Below are positions 1-7,700 of a stretch of 29,211 nucleotides of DNA, one piece after another. Source of the DNA: CBDESM01 sp965242485. GTDB taxonomy: Bacteria > Chloroflexota > Dehalococcoidia > Bin125. Below the pieces are notes generated by a model, which had not been told where the DNA came from, made no database searches, and saw only the letters and a program-made list of their open reading frames with translations. The DNA is taken from the NCBI GenBank assembly GCA_965242485.1, contig CBDESM010000001.1, positions 1-29,211 of the forward strand, written 5' to 3'. The position numbers were made by a program, and so were the translations under genes. Positions within the stretch are counted from its first letter, which is position 1, and every line of letters starts with the position of its first letter.

Positions 1-3000
1 GAGCTGCTGGCGGACGGTGCCGAGCCGCTCCGAGACATCGCGGAACTCCGCGTCCGCCTGCGCCGCCAAATCTTCGATTCGTTCGCATTGGGCCGCGATC
101 TGCTGCTGGTCGAGGGAGCGGAGCCTGCCAATGGCGGCGTCGTGGCGCTCGCCCGAACCGAGCAACTGGCGCAGTTGCCGTTCGAGCGCGGCCTTGCGGT
201 CGAGCGCGTCCCGCCGGTGCTCGAACTCGGCCGCGCGGCGGCGGAAGTCGTCGGCCCGCAGTCCGGGATCGCCGCTCGGCAGCGCACCGCCGCGGTCGAG
301 CAGCGCGGCCAGTTCCCCGTGCGCCGCCTCGAAATCGCTCTCCGCTTCGGTCAGCGCCTGCTCCGCTTCCGCGAGGCGTTCGTGCGCGCGCTGCTGTTCT
401 TCGGCGGATCTGGAGACGCGGCCATGCAGCTCAATCAGGCGCTCGGCGGCGGCATCGACGGAGCCGGGGGCGGCGTCGTTGACGGCGATGCCGTACGGGG
501 CGGCCAGCGCCGAGACCTTTGCCGCGTAATCGCTGATGATGTCGTTGATCCCTTTGATGCGGTGCTCGGTGCCTTGCAGCTCCCGGTGGCGGGCGCGGGC
601 CGTCTCGACCTGCTCGCTCAGCCGCAGTACCGCATCGGGCGGGAGGCCGGGGTCCAGCCCTCGTTCGGCGAGCCAGCCGGCCCACTCGTTCGCCGCCTCC
701 GCTTCGCGCTCGCCGGCGGAGGCGAGGTCGCGCTCGCTCGCGTCCGCGGCTCCGGTGGCGCGCTCGAAATCGGCCGCGCGCTGCCCGGCCGCCGCGCTCC
801 GTTCGACGAGGCTGGCGGTCGCCGCTTCCAGCGCTGCGGAATCGTCCGGGGCGCGGATGCCGAACTGCGCTGCCAGCGGTTCGACGGCGGCTGCGAACTG
901 CGCTGTGACCTGCTCCATCCGCTCGACCTGTTCGCGGCTTCTGCGCTGCGTCTCGAGTGCTTGGCGGGCGACGGTTGCGGCTCCTACGAGCTCGCTGGCG
1001 CCCTCGGGCCGGAAGCTGTCGCGGAGCCCGCGTTGCGCGAGCCATTCCGACCACTCGCGCTCGATCCCCTCGCGGGCGTCCGCTGCGGCAGCGGCGGCCT
1101 GCGCTGCGGCCGTCGATAACTGTTCGCGTTCCGTGCGCCGCGTTTCGCAGTCGGCCAGCCGGCGCGCCAGATCGTCGCGGCCGCGCTGCGCGTCGGCGGC
1201 CCGGTCCAGGGATGCTTCGACCTCGTTCAGCGTTTCCTCGTCGATCCGTTCGACGTCGAGCGCGGCCGCGCCGTCTGCCAGCTGCGCGGCGATTCCGGCT
1301 TCCTCTTCCCGCGCTTGGCGGAGCGAATCGCGGGCGTTGCGGGCGATGGGGGAGTCGGCGTCGGCCCGCGATCCGGTGCGCGAGGGGAGGAAGAGGGACG
1401 CGCCGATGGTGGCGAGCAGGATGCCGGCGACCAGGCCGACGGCGAGCGAGTCGCCGCCGAGCGCGACGCCGATGGCGAGGATGACGATGCCCGCGAGGAC
1501 GCCGAGCCCGCCGATGATGCGGTTCCAATCGCGCCGGCTCTCCGTCTCGCCGGCGTCCAGTCCGCCAGCATCCGGCCCGCCAGCGGCCGCGAGCTGGCGT
1601 TCGAGCGTTTCGATTTGCTGCCGCGCTCCTTCCGCGCTTCGGATGCGGTCCCGCATCGCGCGGACGGTGCGCCGCCTTTCGCCGACTGCTTTGGGATCGA
1701 GCGCCGGCTGCGGCGTCGCGGCCAGATCGTCGCGGGCTGATGCCTCTTCGCGGCGCGCCTCTTCCAAGAGGCTGTTGCCCTGCTCGGCCGACCCTCTCAG
1801 CCGTGTCGCCTCGTCGCCGGCATCGCGCAGCCGGTCGGCGAACTCGCCGATCTCGCCGCGGGCTTCAATCGACAGGTTGAGCCGCTCCAGACGCTCCGCA
1901 TCCCAATCGGGGCCCAGCTCGCCGAGCGCCCGCTCCGCCTCGCGCCCGGCCGCCTGAAGCTCCGCCCGCTCCTTGGGCAGCCCGGCGACGGCATCGGCGA
2001 ACGCCGGCCTGTTGCGCTCCAGCCGCGCGATCGCCTCGCGCTGCCCGATCAGCTCGGCATCGCCGTCCCGCGGCGCGGCTGCCTCGAGCGCGGCCGTCGC
2101 ATCGTCTCGTCGCGTCTCCGCAGTGCGTCGCGTGGTGCGCGCGTCGTCCAAGAGCAGCCGGTGCCGCCCGACCTCCGACTCGTCGGCGCTGGAAAAACGG
2201 AAGGCGTCCAGCCGGTCGATGCCCCAATCACCGCCAAGCGCGAGCAGCGCATCATCGAGCTGCGCCTGCTGCGAATCCCGCTCGCGCTCGCGCCGCGGCA
2301 GGTCGTTGACGGCAGAACGGAAGCGGTCGCTGCCGCTCTGCAGCGCCGAAACCTCCACGCCGTACTCCAAGATGTCCTCGTGCTCGATCGGCGCATCCGC
2401 GGCTTCTTGGGCCGCTTCGAGGCGCAAGCGCGCGGTTTCCGCCGTCGATCCGGCGTTGCGGGCGCGCTCCTCGAACTGCTCGAGACGCGGGATGCCGTCG
2501 GCCGGGAAGTCGGCGACGGTCAGCTGCTCCAACTCGCGCTCGGTTTCGGCGAGCTCGATCCACGGCTCCCAAGCCTGCGCGAGTTGCCGCGATTGACCGA
2601 GGTTCGCTTGGAGATCTTCGCGCCGCTGCGCCGCGTCGTTCGCGGCATCTTCGAGTTGCCGCGCTTGCCCGGTCAGTTCCGCGTAGCGGTCCGCGTTGCG
2701 CTCGACCTCCCGCAGTTTGGATCGCACCTCTTCGAGCGCGCGCCCGGCCTGCGCCATTCGGTGTACGCGGCCGCGCGGGGTGAAGATTGCATCGCGCTGA
2801 TCCGAGACGGCGCGGATGGCGTCCGGCAGGCGGGCCGCGCCGATGCCGGCGCTGTAGATCTGGCCGTTGACTTCATCGTCCTTGAGCAGCTTGTCGCTGG
2901 TCAGCTCGTCCAAGGTGAAGGCGAAGACCTGCTCGAAGACGGCTTGCGAGTGGCCGCCGAGCAGCGCTTGCAGGGAGGCTTCCGGGAGCGTCGTGCCGGA

Positions 3001-3300
3001 TTCGTTCGAGATGGCGACCGGCCCGCCGCGCGCGCCTTGGTGGCGCTCGATCAGCAGCCGTTCGCCCGCCGCGCTGACGACGTGCAGCCGCCCGCCGTGG
3101 CGGCCGCCCTTGAGCGGCGGGTAGTGATCCTTCGCGTTGCGCGACGGGAAGCCGAAGAGGATGGCGCGGATTGCGGCGAGCAGCGTGCTCTTGCCCGCTT
3201 CGTTGGGCCCATGCAGCAGGGTGAGCGGCGCATCGAACGGGCCCAGCGGGTAGCCGGCGAAATGCCCGAAGCCGTCGAGATCGATTCGTTCGATCTTCAC
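1..3300 (-). CDS. YhaN-like AAA/SbcC-Rad50-type ATPase, membrane-associated, partial (C-terminus off the window)
   Basis: The minus frame beginning with GTG at 3300 is open without a stop to base 1, giving 1100 residues with the C-terminus beyond the window. The N-terminus has the P-loop of SMC/Rad50-like ATPases, GPNEAGKST at residues 31-39, preceded by the usual IDLDGFG strand and followed by an ILFGFP segment. The rest is mostly charged coiled coil. It is interrupted at about residues 596-637 by two hydrophobic stretches (WNRIIGGLGVLAGIVILAIG, then LAVGLVAGILLATIGASLFL) separated by a short GGDS turn, so a membrane hairpin is likely. The Walker B half should lie off the left edge. The start overlaps the stop of the upstream nuclease gene by 4 nt (GTGA), indicating translational coupling. 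The pair resembles Bacillus YhaO-YhaN, a Rad50/Mre11-like couple. The family is secure; the precise role in DNA end repair is inference. Confidence 0.88.
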   Translation of the reverse strand, partial: MKIERIDLDGFGHFAGYPLGPFDAPLTLLHGPNEAGKSTLLAAIRAILFGFPSRNAKDHYPPLKGGRHGGRLHVVSAAGERLLIERHQGARGGPVAISNESGTTLPEASLQALLGGHSQAVFEQVFAFTLDELTSDKLLKDDEVNGQIYSAGIGAARLPDAIRAVSDQRDAIFTPRGRVHRMAQAGRALEEVRSKLREVERNADRYAELTGQARQLEDAANDAAQRREDLQANLGQSRQLAQAWEPWIELAETERELEQLTVADFPADGIPRLEQFEERARNAGSTAETARLRLEAAQEAADAPIEHEDILEYGVEVSALQSGSDRFRSAVNDLPRRERERDSQQAQLDDALLALGGDWGIDRLDAFRFSSADESEVGRHRLLLDDARTTRRTAETRRDDATAALEAAAPRDGDAELIGQREAIARLERNRPAFADAVAGLPKERAELQAAGREAERALGELGPDWDAERLERLNLSIEARGEIGEFADRLRDAGDEATRLRGSAEQGNSLLEEARREEASARDDLAATPQPALDPKAVGERRRTVRAMRDRIRSAEGARQQIETLERQLAAAGGPDAGGLDAGETESRRDWNRIIGGLGVLAGIVILAIGVALGGDSLAVGLVAGILLATIGASLFLPSRTGSRADADSPIARNARDSLRQAREEEAGIAAQLADGAAALDVERIDEETLNEVEASLDRAADAQRGRDDLARRLADCETRRTEREQLSTAAAQAAAAAADAREGIEREWSEWLAQRGLRDSFRPEGASELVGAATVARQALETQRRSREQVERMEQVTAQFAAAVEPLAAQFGIRAPDDSAALEAATASLVERSAAAGQRAADFERATGAADASERDLASAGEREAEAANEWAGWLAERGLDPGLPPDAVLRLSEQVETARARHRELQGTEHRIKGINDIISDYAAKVSALAAPYGIAVNDAAPGSVDAAAERLIELHGRVSRSAEEQQRAHERLAEAEQALTEAESDFEAAHGELAALLDRGGALPSGDPGLRADDFRRRAAEFEHRRDALDRKAALERQLRQLLGSGERHDAAIGRLRSLDQQQIAAQCERIEDLAAQADAEFRDVSERLGTVRQQL

Positions 3301-4574
3301 GATTCGTCCTCCGCCAAGAGGTCGAGCACGATCGCTTCAGCCTCCCGCAGGAGTCCGGCGAGGTCTTCCGGCCGCTCCTCGCGGAGGAAGCGGAAGCGCT
3401 GGTTGTCGTAGAGCGGGTCGAGCTCGCTCGCGAGTTTGTCCAGCTGCGCCGGGTCGGCCTGCGCAGCGGTGCTCAGCTGGAGCAGCTCCGCCACGAAATC
3501 TGCGCCCGTAGCGCGGGCATCGCGGTCGATCTCCGGCGCCGTGCGGTCGGCGATCCGCTCGCACCAGGCGAACGGATCCCGCGTCTCGAAGGCCGCGTTG
3601 ATCTGCTCGCGCAGATCTTCGATGAAGCCGCGGTGCCGCAAGGGGGCATGCAGCGGCCCGCGCCCATGCAGGTTGATGCGGAGCACGAGCGGGCGGCCAT
3701 CGGCCTCTTGCAGGCGCTCATCGACCAGGCGGGGGAGCGCGTCCAGCAGGTCCTGCTCGGATTGGAGCCCGCCGATGCCGAGCTTGATCTGCTCCCAACG
3801 GACGACGTCGACCGCTACGAACCGGGGATGAACGGAGCGGTCGTCGGCGACTTCGACGACGTAGACGCCGCGCGGTCCGCGCTCGTTGGGGTGGCGGCCC
3901 TGCGGATTGCCGGGATAGATCACGGTTGGCTCAGACTTGCGCAGGACTTTCCGTGTGTGGACGTGGCCGAGTGCCCAATAGTCGATGCCCTTGCCGCGTA
4001 AGTCGTCGATGCTGCACGGTGCATACGCGCCGTGCTTGTCGTCGCGGTCGACGTTGGCGTGCAGCAGGCCGATCTGGAATGGGCCGGGCGGAACCACCAG
4101 ATCGGCGACGAGGTTATCGATCACCTTCTGCTCCGGGTAGCTGATTCCGGTTACGACGACGCGGCTGTGATCGCTGGCGAAGACCGGCTCGCTTTCCCAT
4201 TCCGGTTTGCTCTTCCATTCCTTGTCGAAGCGATGGCAGCTGTCGGGGTACTTGAGCTTTGCCTCCCAGCCGTCGAGCGGGTCGTGGTTGCCGTGGCAGA
4301 CGAAGGAGCGGATGCCTTCGTCGTGGAGCTCTTCGAGTCCACTGATGAATTCCCGCTGCGCGCGCAGGCTGCGATCGGCCCCGTCGTAGATGTCGCCGGC
4401 GACCAGCAGTGCGTCGACCTGTTCGTTTATGCAGAGGTCGACGATCTTGCGCCAAGCGGTGAAGGTGGCCGCGTGCAGCGTCTCGGCCACGTGCGGCGGC
4501 GCTTCGTTGCGGATCTGCTTGAAGGGAGAATCGAGGTGCAGATCGGCGGCGTGGACGAACTTGATCAGGGGCAT
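3297..4574 (-). CDS. YhaO/SbcD-like metallophosphoesterase (DNA repair exonuclease)
   Basis: 425 residues. The calcineurin-type metallophosphatase motifs occur in order: D11-x-H13 in HAADLHLDSPF, GDIYD at 60-64, GNHD at 95-98, H172 in LLHANVD, and GHVH at 203-206. These ligate the two metal ions of Mre11/SbcD-type nucleases. The C-terminal ~200 residues match the length of YhaO-type proteins. The open frame extends upstream to 4733, but the domain begins at the ATG at 4574 (MPLIKFVHAADLH); the extension has no domain character. No Shine-Dalgarno is seen, and a TATGTT box lies 6 nt before the ATG, so the message may be leaderless. It is the first gene of a two-gene operon with the YhaN-like ATPase. 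Probable partner nuclease in double-strand-end processing. Confidence 0.9.
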   Translation of the reverse strand: MPLIKFVHAADLHLDSPFKQIRNEAPPHVAETLHAATFTAWRKIVDLCINEQVDALLVAGDIYDGADRSLRAQREFISGLEELHDEGIRSFVCHGNHDPLDGWEAKLKYPDSCHRFDKEWKSKPEWESEPVFASDHSRVVVTGISYPEQKVIDNLVADLVVPPGPFQIGLLHANVDRDDKHGAYAPCSIDDLRGKGIDYWALGHVHTRKVLRKSEPTVIYPGNPQGRHPNERGPRGVYVVEVADDRSVHPRFVAVDVVRWEQIKLGIGGLQSEQDLLDALPRLVDERLQEADGRPLVLRINLHGRGPLHAPLRHRGFIEDLREQINAAFETRDPFAWCERIADRTAPEIDRDARATGADFVAELLQLSTAAQADPAQLDKLASELDPLYDNQRFRFLREERPEDLAGLLREAEAIVLDLLAEDES

Positions 4575-4580
4575 GCGGGC

Positions 4581-4586
4581 AACATA
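4581..4586 (-). promoter_or_regulatory. Candidate -10 box (TATGTT) of a leaderless transcript
   Basis: On the minus strand GCTATGTT lies 6 nt before the ATG at 4574. That spacing would place the transcription start at or next to the A of the start codon. No Shine-Dalgarno is present. The same arrangement occurs before three other genes in this window. No clear -35 is visible, so this rests on spacing and on the recurrence. Confidence 0.35.
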
Positions 4587-4628
4587 GCAAGGGGGCGGGC
4601 GCGATCTTCCCGGGCATTTGGCAGGCAC

Positions 4629-4634
4629 TAGAAT
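4629..4634 (+). promoter_or_regulatory. Candidate -10 box (TAGAAT) for the aldehyde:ferredoxin oxidoreductase operon
   Basis: TAGAAT matches the TATAAT consensus at 5 of 6 positions and sits in the 103-bp divergent gap, 43 nt before the chosen ATG. No convincing -35 lies 17 nt upstream. It would give a short leader that contains the Shine-Dalgarno near 4661-4669. Confidence 0.3.
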
Positions 4635-4677
4635 GCGGGGGCCGGCGGCGCGCGCCGGGCAGGGAAGGACGATGATC

Positions 4678-6525
4678 ATGGCATTGGGCGGATTCGCGAA
4701 CCGGGTGGCACGGATCAATCTGAGCGATCGCACGGTCTCCTACGAGGGGGTCGACGAGGACGATGCGCGCAAGTACATCGGCGCGCGCGGGCTGGGGGTC
4801 AAGTACCTGCTCGACAACGGGGCGTCGACGGACCCGAGCTCGCCCGACAACATGCTGGCGCTGGTCAACGGGCCGCTGACGGGCACCGAGGTGACGATGA
4901 GCGGGCGGCTCGCGTTCGTGACCAAGTCGCCGCTGACCGGGACGGTGACGGACTCGCACATGGGCGGCTGGAGCGCGGCGCGGCTGCGCTGGGCCGGCTT
5001 CGACGCGCTGCTGATCACGGGCAGGGCCGACTCGCCCGTCTACCTCCACGTCGAGAACGGCGAGGTCGAGATCCGCGACGCGGCCGGCATCTGGGGCAAG
5101 GGCATCCACGACACGGTCGAGCATTTCGGCTCGGGCAAGGGCAACTCGACCGACACCTCGGTGATGGCGATCGGCCAGGCGGGCGAGAACGGCGTGCTGT
5201 TCGCGTCGTTCCTGAACGAGGACGACCGAGCCGCCGGGCGCGGCGGCACCGGCGCGGTCGCGGGGATGAAGAACCTCAAGGCGGTCGTGGTCAAGGGCAC
5301 GCGCGCGGGGCGCTACCGGCCGGAGGATCGCGAGAAGTTCCGCGCGGCGCAGGGCAAGCACCTCCAGCTGATCATGGAATCGCCGGTGACCGCGCCGTCG
5401 TCCACGAACGAGGACGGGTCGCTCAAGGAAGGTTCGGGCGGGCTCTCGGCCTTCGGCACCAACGTGCTGATGAACGCGGTCAACTCGATCGGCGGGCTGG
5501 GCACCAAGAACTCGCAGGAGACGCAGTTCGAGGGGGCGAACGCCGTCTCCGGCGAAACGATCCGCGACGATCTGCTCGTCGCCGAGCCGACCTGCCACGC
5601 CTGCCCGGTCGCCTGCAAGAAGGAAGTCGAGATCACCGAGGGCGACTACAAGGGCCTGAAGATGGAGTCCTTCGAGTACGAGCCGGCCTGGTCGCTGGGC
5701 GCGAACTGCGGCAACGACGACCCGGGCGTGGTCGCGAAGGTGATCGACCAGTGCAACGACTACGGGATGGACGCGATCGAGATCGGCAACGCGATCTCGA
5801 TGTACATGGAGGCGTCGGAACGGGGCTACGTGGACACGCCGCTGGACTGGGGCGACGGCGCGGGGATGGTCCGCGTGGCCGAGGAGCTGGCGCACCGCTC
5901 CTCCTCGGTCGGCAACGTGCTGGCCGACGGCACGGTCAAGGCGGCCGAGGCCTGGGGCCACCCGGAGCTGGCGATGGCGGTGAAGGGGCAGGCGATTCCG
6001 GCCTACGACCCGCGCGCGATCAAGGGCGAGGGGCTGGGCTACGCGACCTCGAACCGCGGCGCCTGCCACCTGCGCGGCTACACGCCGGCGTCCGAACTGC
6101 TCGGCATCCCGGTCAAGACCGACCCGCTCGAGTGGGACGGCAAGGGGCCGCTGCTGAAGATCTTCCAGGACCTGCACGCCTTCTCCGACTCGCTGGACCT
6201 CTGCAAGTTCAGCGCCTTCGCGGTCGGCGCGCCGGAGTACGCGGCGCTCTACGAATCGGTCGTCGGCCTGCCGATGACCGAGGAGGACGTGATGGTCGCG
6301 GGCGAGCGCATCTACAACATCGAGCGCTACTTCAACAACCTCGCCGGCTTCGGCGGCGCGGAGGACTCGCTGCCGCGGCGCTTCCTCGAGGAGCCCGGCA
6401 GCGGCGCGGCCGACGGCCATGTCTGCGAGCTCGACCAGATGAAGGCGCAGTACTACGAGGCGCGCGGCTGGGACGACGGGGTCGTGCCGGAGGCCAAGCT
6501 GCGCGAGCTCGAGATCATCGGCTAG
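4678..6525 (+). CDS. aor: Aldehyde:ferredoxin oxidoreductase (tungsten pyranopterin enzyme)
   Basis: 615 residues, the usual family length. Cytoplasmic enzyme oxidising an aldehyde to a carboxylate with ferredoxin as acceptor; the specific substrate cannot be read from sequence. The N-terminal GARGLGVKYL and later GRGGTGAV segments fit the AOR fold. The [4Fe-4S] ligands are C306-x2-C309-x3-C313 (CHACPVAC) and C509 in DLCKF; GACHLRGYTP is the usual cofactor-region motif. An AGGGAAGGA at 4661-4669 sits 8 nt before the ATG at 4678, which is why I prefer it to the ATG at 4672 or the upstream in-frame ATGs. A MoaD-like gene follows 24 nt downstream, supporting pyranopterin cofactor use. No ferredoxin or tungstate transporter gene lies nearby. 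Tungsten rather than molybdenum is inferred from the family. Confidence 0.93.
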   Translation: MALGGFANRVARINLSDRTVSYEGVDEDDARKYIGARGLGVKYLLDNGASTDPSSPDNMLALVNGPLTGTEVTMSGRLAFVTKSPLTGTVTDSHMGGWSAARLRWAGFDALLITGRADSPVYLHVENGEVEIRDAAGIWGKGIHDTVEHFGSGKGNSTDTSVMAIGQAGENGVLFASFLNEDDRAAGRGGTGAVAGMKNLKAVVVKGTRAGRYRPEDREKFRAAQGKHLQLIMESPVTAPSSTNEDGSLKEGSGGLSAFGTNVLMNAVNSIGGLGTKNSQETQFEGANAVSGETIRDDLLVAEPTCHACPVACKKEVEITEGDYKGLKMESFEYEPAWSLGANCGNDDPGVVAKVIDQCNDYGMDAIEIGNAISMYMEASERGYVDTPLDWGDGAGMVRVAEELAHRSSSVGNVLADGTVKAAEAWGHPELAMAVKGQAIPAYDPRAIKGEGLGYATSNRGACHLRGYTPASELLGIPVKTDPLEWDGKGPLLKIFQDLHAFSDSLDLCKFSAFAVGAPEYAALYESVVGLPMTEEDVMVAGERIYNIERYFNNLAGFGGAEDSLPRRFLEEPGSGAADGHVCELDQMKAQYYEARGWDDGVVPEAKLRELEIIG

Positions 6526-6549
6526 CACGCAGGGCTGCGCGGGAGCGCG

Positions 6550-6822
6550 ATGGAGGTCAGGTTCTACGCGACGCTGCGGCCCGTCGTCGGCGGACGCAGC
6601 GTCGCGCTGGACGATCCGCCGGAGACGGTGGGCGAGCTGCTCGAGCGGCTCTGCGATGAACACGACGGCCTGCGCGAGCGCGTGCTCGACGAGCAGGGGC
6701 AGATCCGCCAGTTCGTCGCGGTGATGATCGACGGGCGCGACGTCCGCCACCTCGAGGGCTTGCAGAGCCGGCTCCGCGCGGACAGCGGGGTCGACATCTT
6801 CCCGCCGGTCGCGGGCGGCTGA
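6550..6822 (+). CDS. moaD: MoaD/ThiS-family sulfur-carrier protein
   Basis: 90 residues with a ubiquitin-like plan: the first strand is MEVRFYATLRP and the C-terminus is FPPVAGG. The terminal Gly-Gly is the residue pair adenylated and thiocarboxylated by MoeB/MoaB-type enzymes so that sulfur can be passed to the pyranopterin dithiolene. It follows the oxidoreductase by 24 nt and has GGGAG 4 nt before its ATG. Family members next to aldehyde:ferredoxin oxidoreductases are thought to serve their tungstopterin cofactor. I infer a dedicated small subunit of molybdopterin synthase; no MoaE partner is present in the window. Confidence 0.88.
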   Translation: MEVRFYATLRPVVGGRSVALDDPPETVGELLERLCDEHDGLRERVLDEQGQIRQFVAVMIDGRDVRHLEGLQSRLRADSGVDIFPPVAGG

Positions 6823-6828
6823 ACGGAC

Positions 6829-7221
6829 ATGGGGCGGCTCGGCATCCTCCGCTACGACCTGCCGCGGCAGGCGCTGGTCGCGTTCCTCGCCGCCATCGCG
6901 GCCACCGCCCTGATCGGCTACATGATCAACGTCTTGGACCAGGTCGATCCGCTCACCATCGACCGCGCCGCGATCAGCGGCGAGCGCGACGGAACCGCCG
7001 ACGGCTACGAGGCGGGCTTCGAGGAGGGCCGCCTCGCCGGCGCCGCGCAGGCGCGGGCCGAGTTCGGCCGGCTGCTCGCCTCCGGCGATGGCGACGGCGC
7101 GCACCGCCTCGCCTACGACTTCGCTTGGAACGACGCCCTCGCGCTCGCGCTCGACCGCGCCAAGAGCGCCAAGCTCGAAGTCGAAGCCGCCTTCGAGCAG
7201 TGGGAAGCGCTGCGGCGGTGA
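6829..7221 (+). CDS. Small membrane-anchored protein, unknown function (paralogue 1)
   Basis: 130 residues. A short cytoplasmic N-terminus is followed by one hydrophobic segment at about residues 15-35 (ALVAFLAAIAATALIGYMI). A soluble, Ala/Glu-rich, probably helical domain follows, containing YEAGFEEGRLAGAA and AYDFAWNDALALALDRA. I do not recognise a family. It starts 6 nt after the MoaD-like gene and its stop overlaps the start of the next gene by 4 nt (GTGA), so it belongs to the oxidoreductase operon. The next gene has the same plan and shares the WNDAL motif, suggesting an old duplication. Anchoring or electron-transfer support of the oxidoreductase is possible but untested; no Cys or other obvious redox ligand is present. 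Confidence 0.75.
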   Translation: MGRLGILRYDLPRQALVAFLAAIAATALIGYMINVLDQVDPLTIDRAAISGERDGTADGYEAGFEEGRLAGAAQARAEFGRLLASGDGDGAHRLAYDFAWNDALALALDRAKSAKLEVEAAFEQWEALRR

Positions 7222-7700
7222 GTGCCGAGATCGAGCCCGGCGCGGAATCCCGCACTGAACGCGGCATCCGCGGCTGGGGGCGGGGCGCGGCCGATTCGGG
7301 CGGCTGGCGCCGTTCCCGCGACCCGATCGGCCGCCATACGGTGATCGCCGCCCTGCTCGGGATCGTCGCCGCCGCGCTGATCGGCGCGACTATCGACCCC
7401 TTCAACTTCCAGACCGCCGACGACCAGCGCCGCGCCGAACGGGCCGCCTACGAGATCGCCTTCGCCGACTCGCGCCCGCTCGGCGAAACCGCCGGCGTCC
7501 CCCACGGGCGCACCGAATGGATCGGCGAGCGCCTCCAAGCCGATGCCGCGGCGACAGGCGCGTGGGCCGACGCCTTCCGGCGAGGTTGGGACGAAGGCTG
7601 GAACGACGCGCTCGACGCGATGCACGCGGCCGCGACGGAGGCGGGCTTGCCGCCCGGCTACACGGAGTTCGACGTGCTCGCTGAAATCCCCCGCCGCTGA
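7218..7700 (+). CDS. Small membrane-anchored protein, unknown function (paralogue 2)
   Basis: 160 residues from the GTG at 7218, chosen because it overlaps the preceding stop as GTGA; the frame is open upstream to 7125, but that part is Arg-rich antisense-like sequence. A polar, charged N-terminus of ~40 residues leads to one membrane segment (TVIAALLGIVAAALIGATI) and a soluble C-terminal domain containing GWDEGWNDALDAM. Layout and the WNDAL motif match the gene before it. It is the last gene of the oxidoreductase operon. Its 3' end overlaps the convergent SDR gene by 43 bp, so both C-termini are encoded by the same DNA. Function unknown. Confidence 0.72.
   Translation: MSAEIEPGAESRTERGIRGWGRGAADSGGWRRSRDPIGRHTVIAALLGIVAAALIGATIDPFNFQTADDQRRAERAAYEIAFADSRPLGETAGVPHGRTEWIGERLQADAAATGAWADAFRRGWDEGWNDALDAMHAAATEAGLPPGYTEFDVLAEIPRR

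Noticed and set aside
88..3411. Several long plus-strand open frames opposite the YhaN-like gene
   Set aside because: No domains; the minus frame is open for 1100 codons with a P-loop and coiled coil.
4114..7104. Long minus-strand open frame of 996 codons across the oxidoreductase and MoaD-like genes
   Set aside because: Antisense frame of high-GC genes: Arg/His/Asp-rich, no domains, while the plus strand has clear family motifs.
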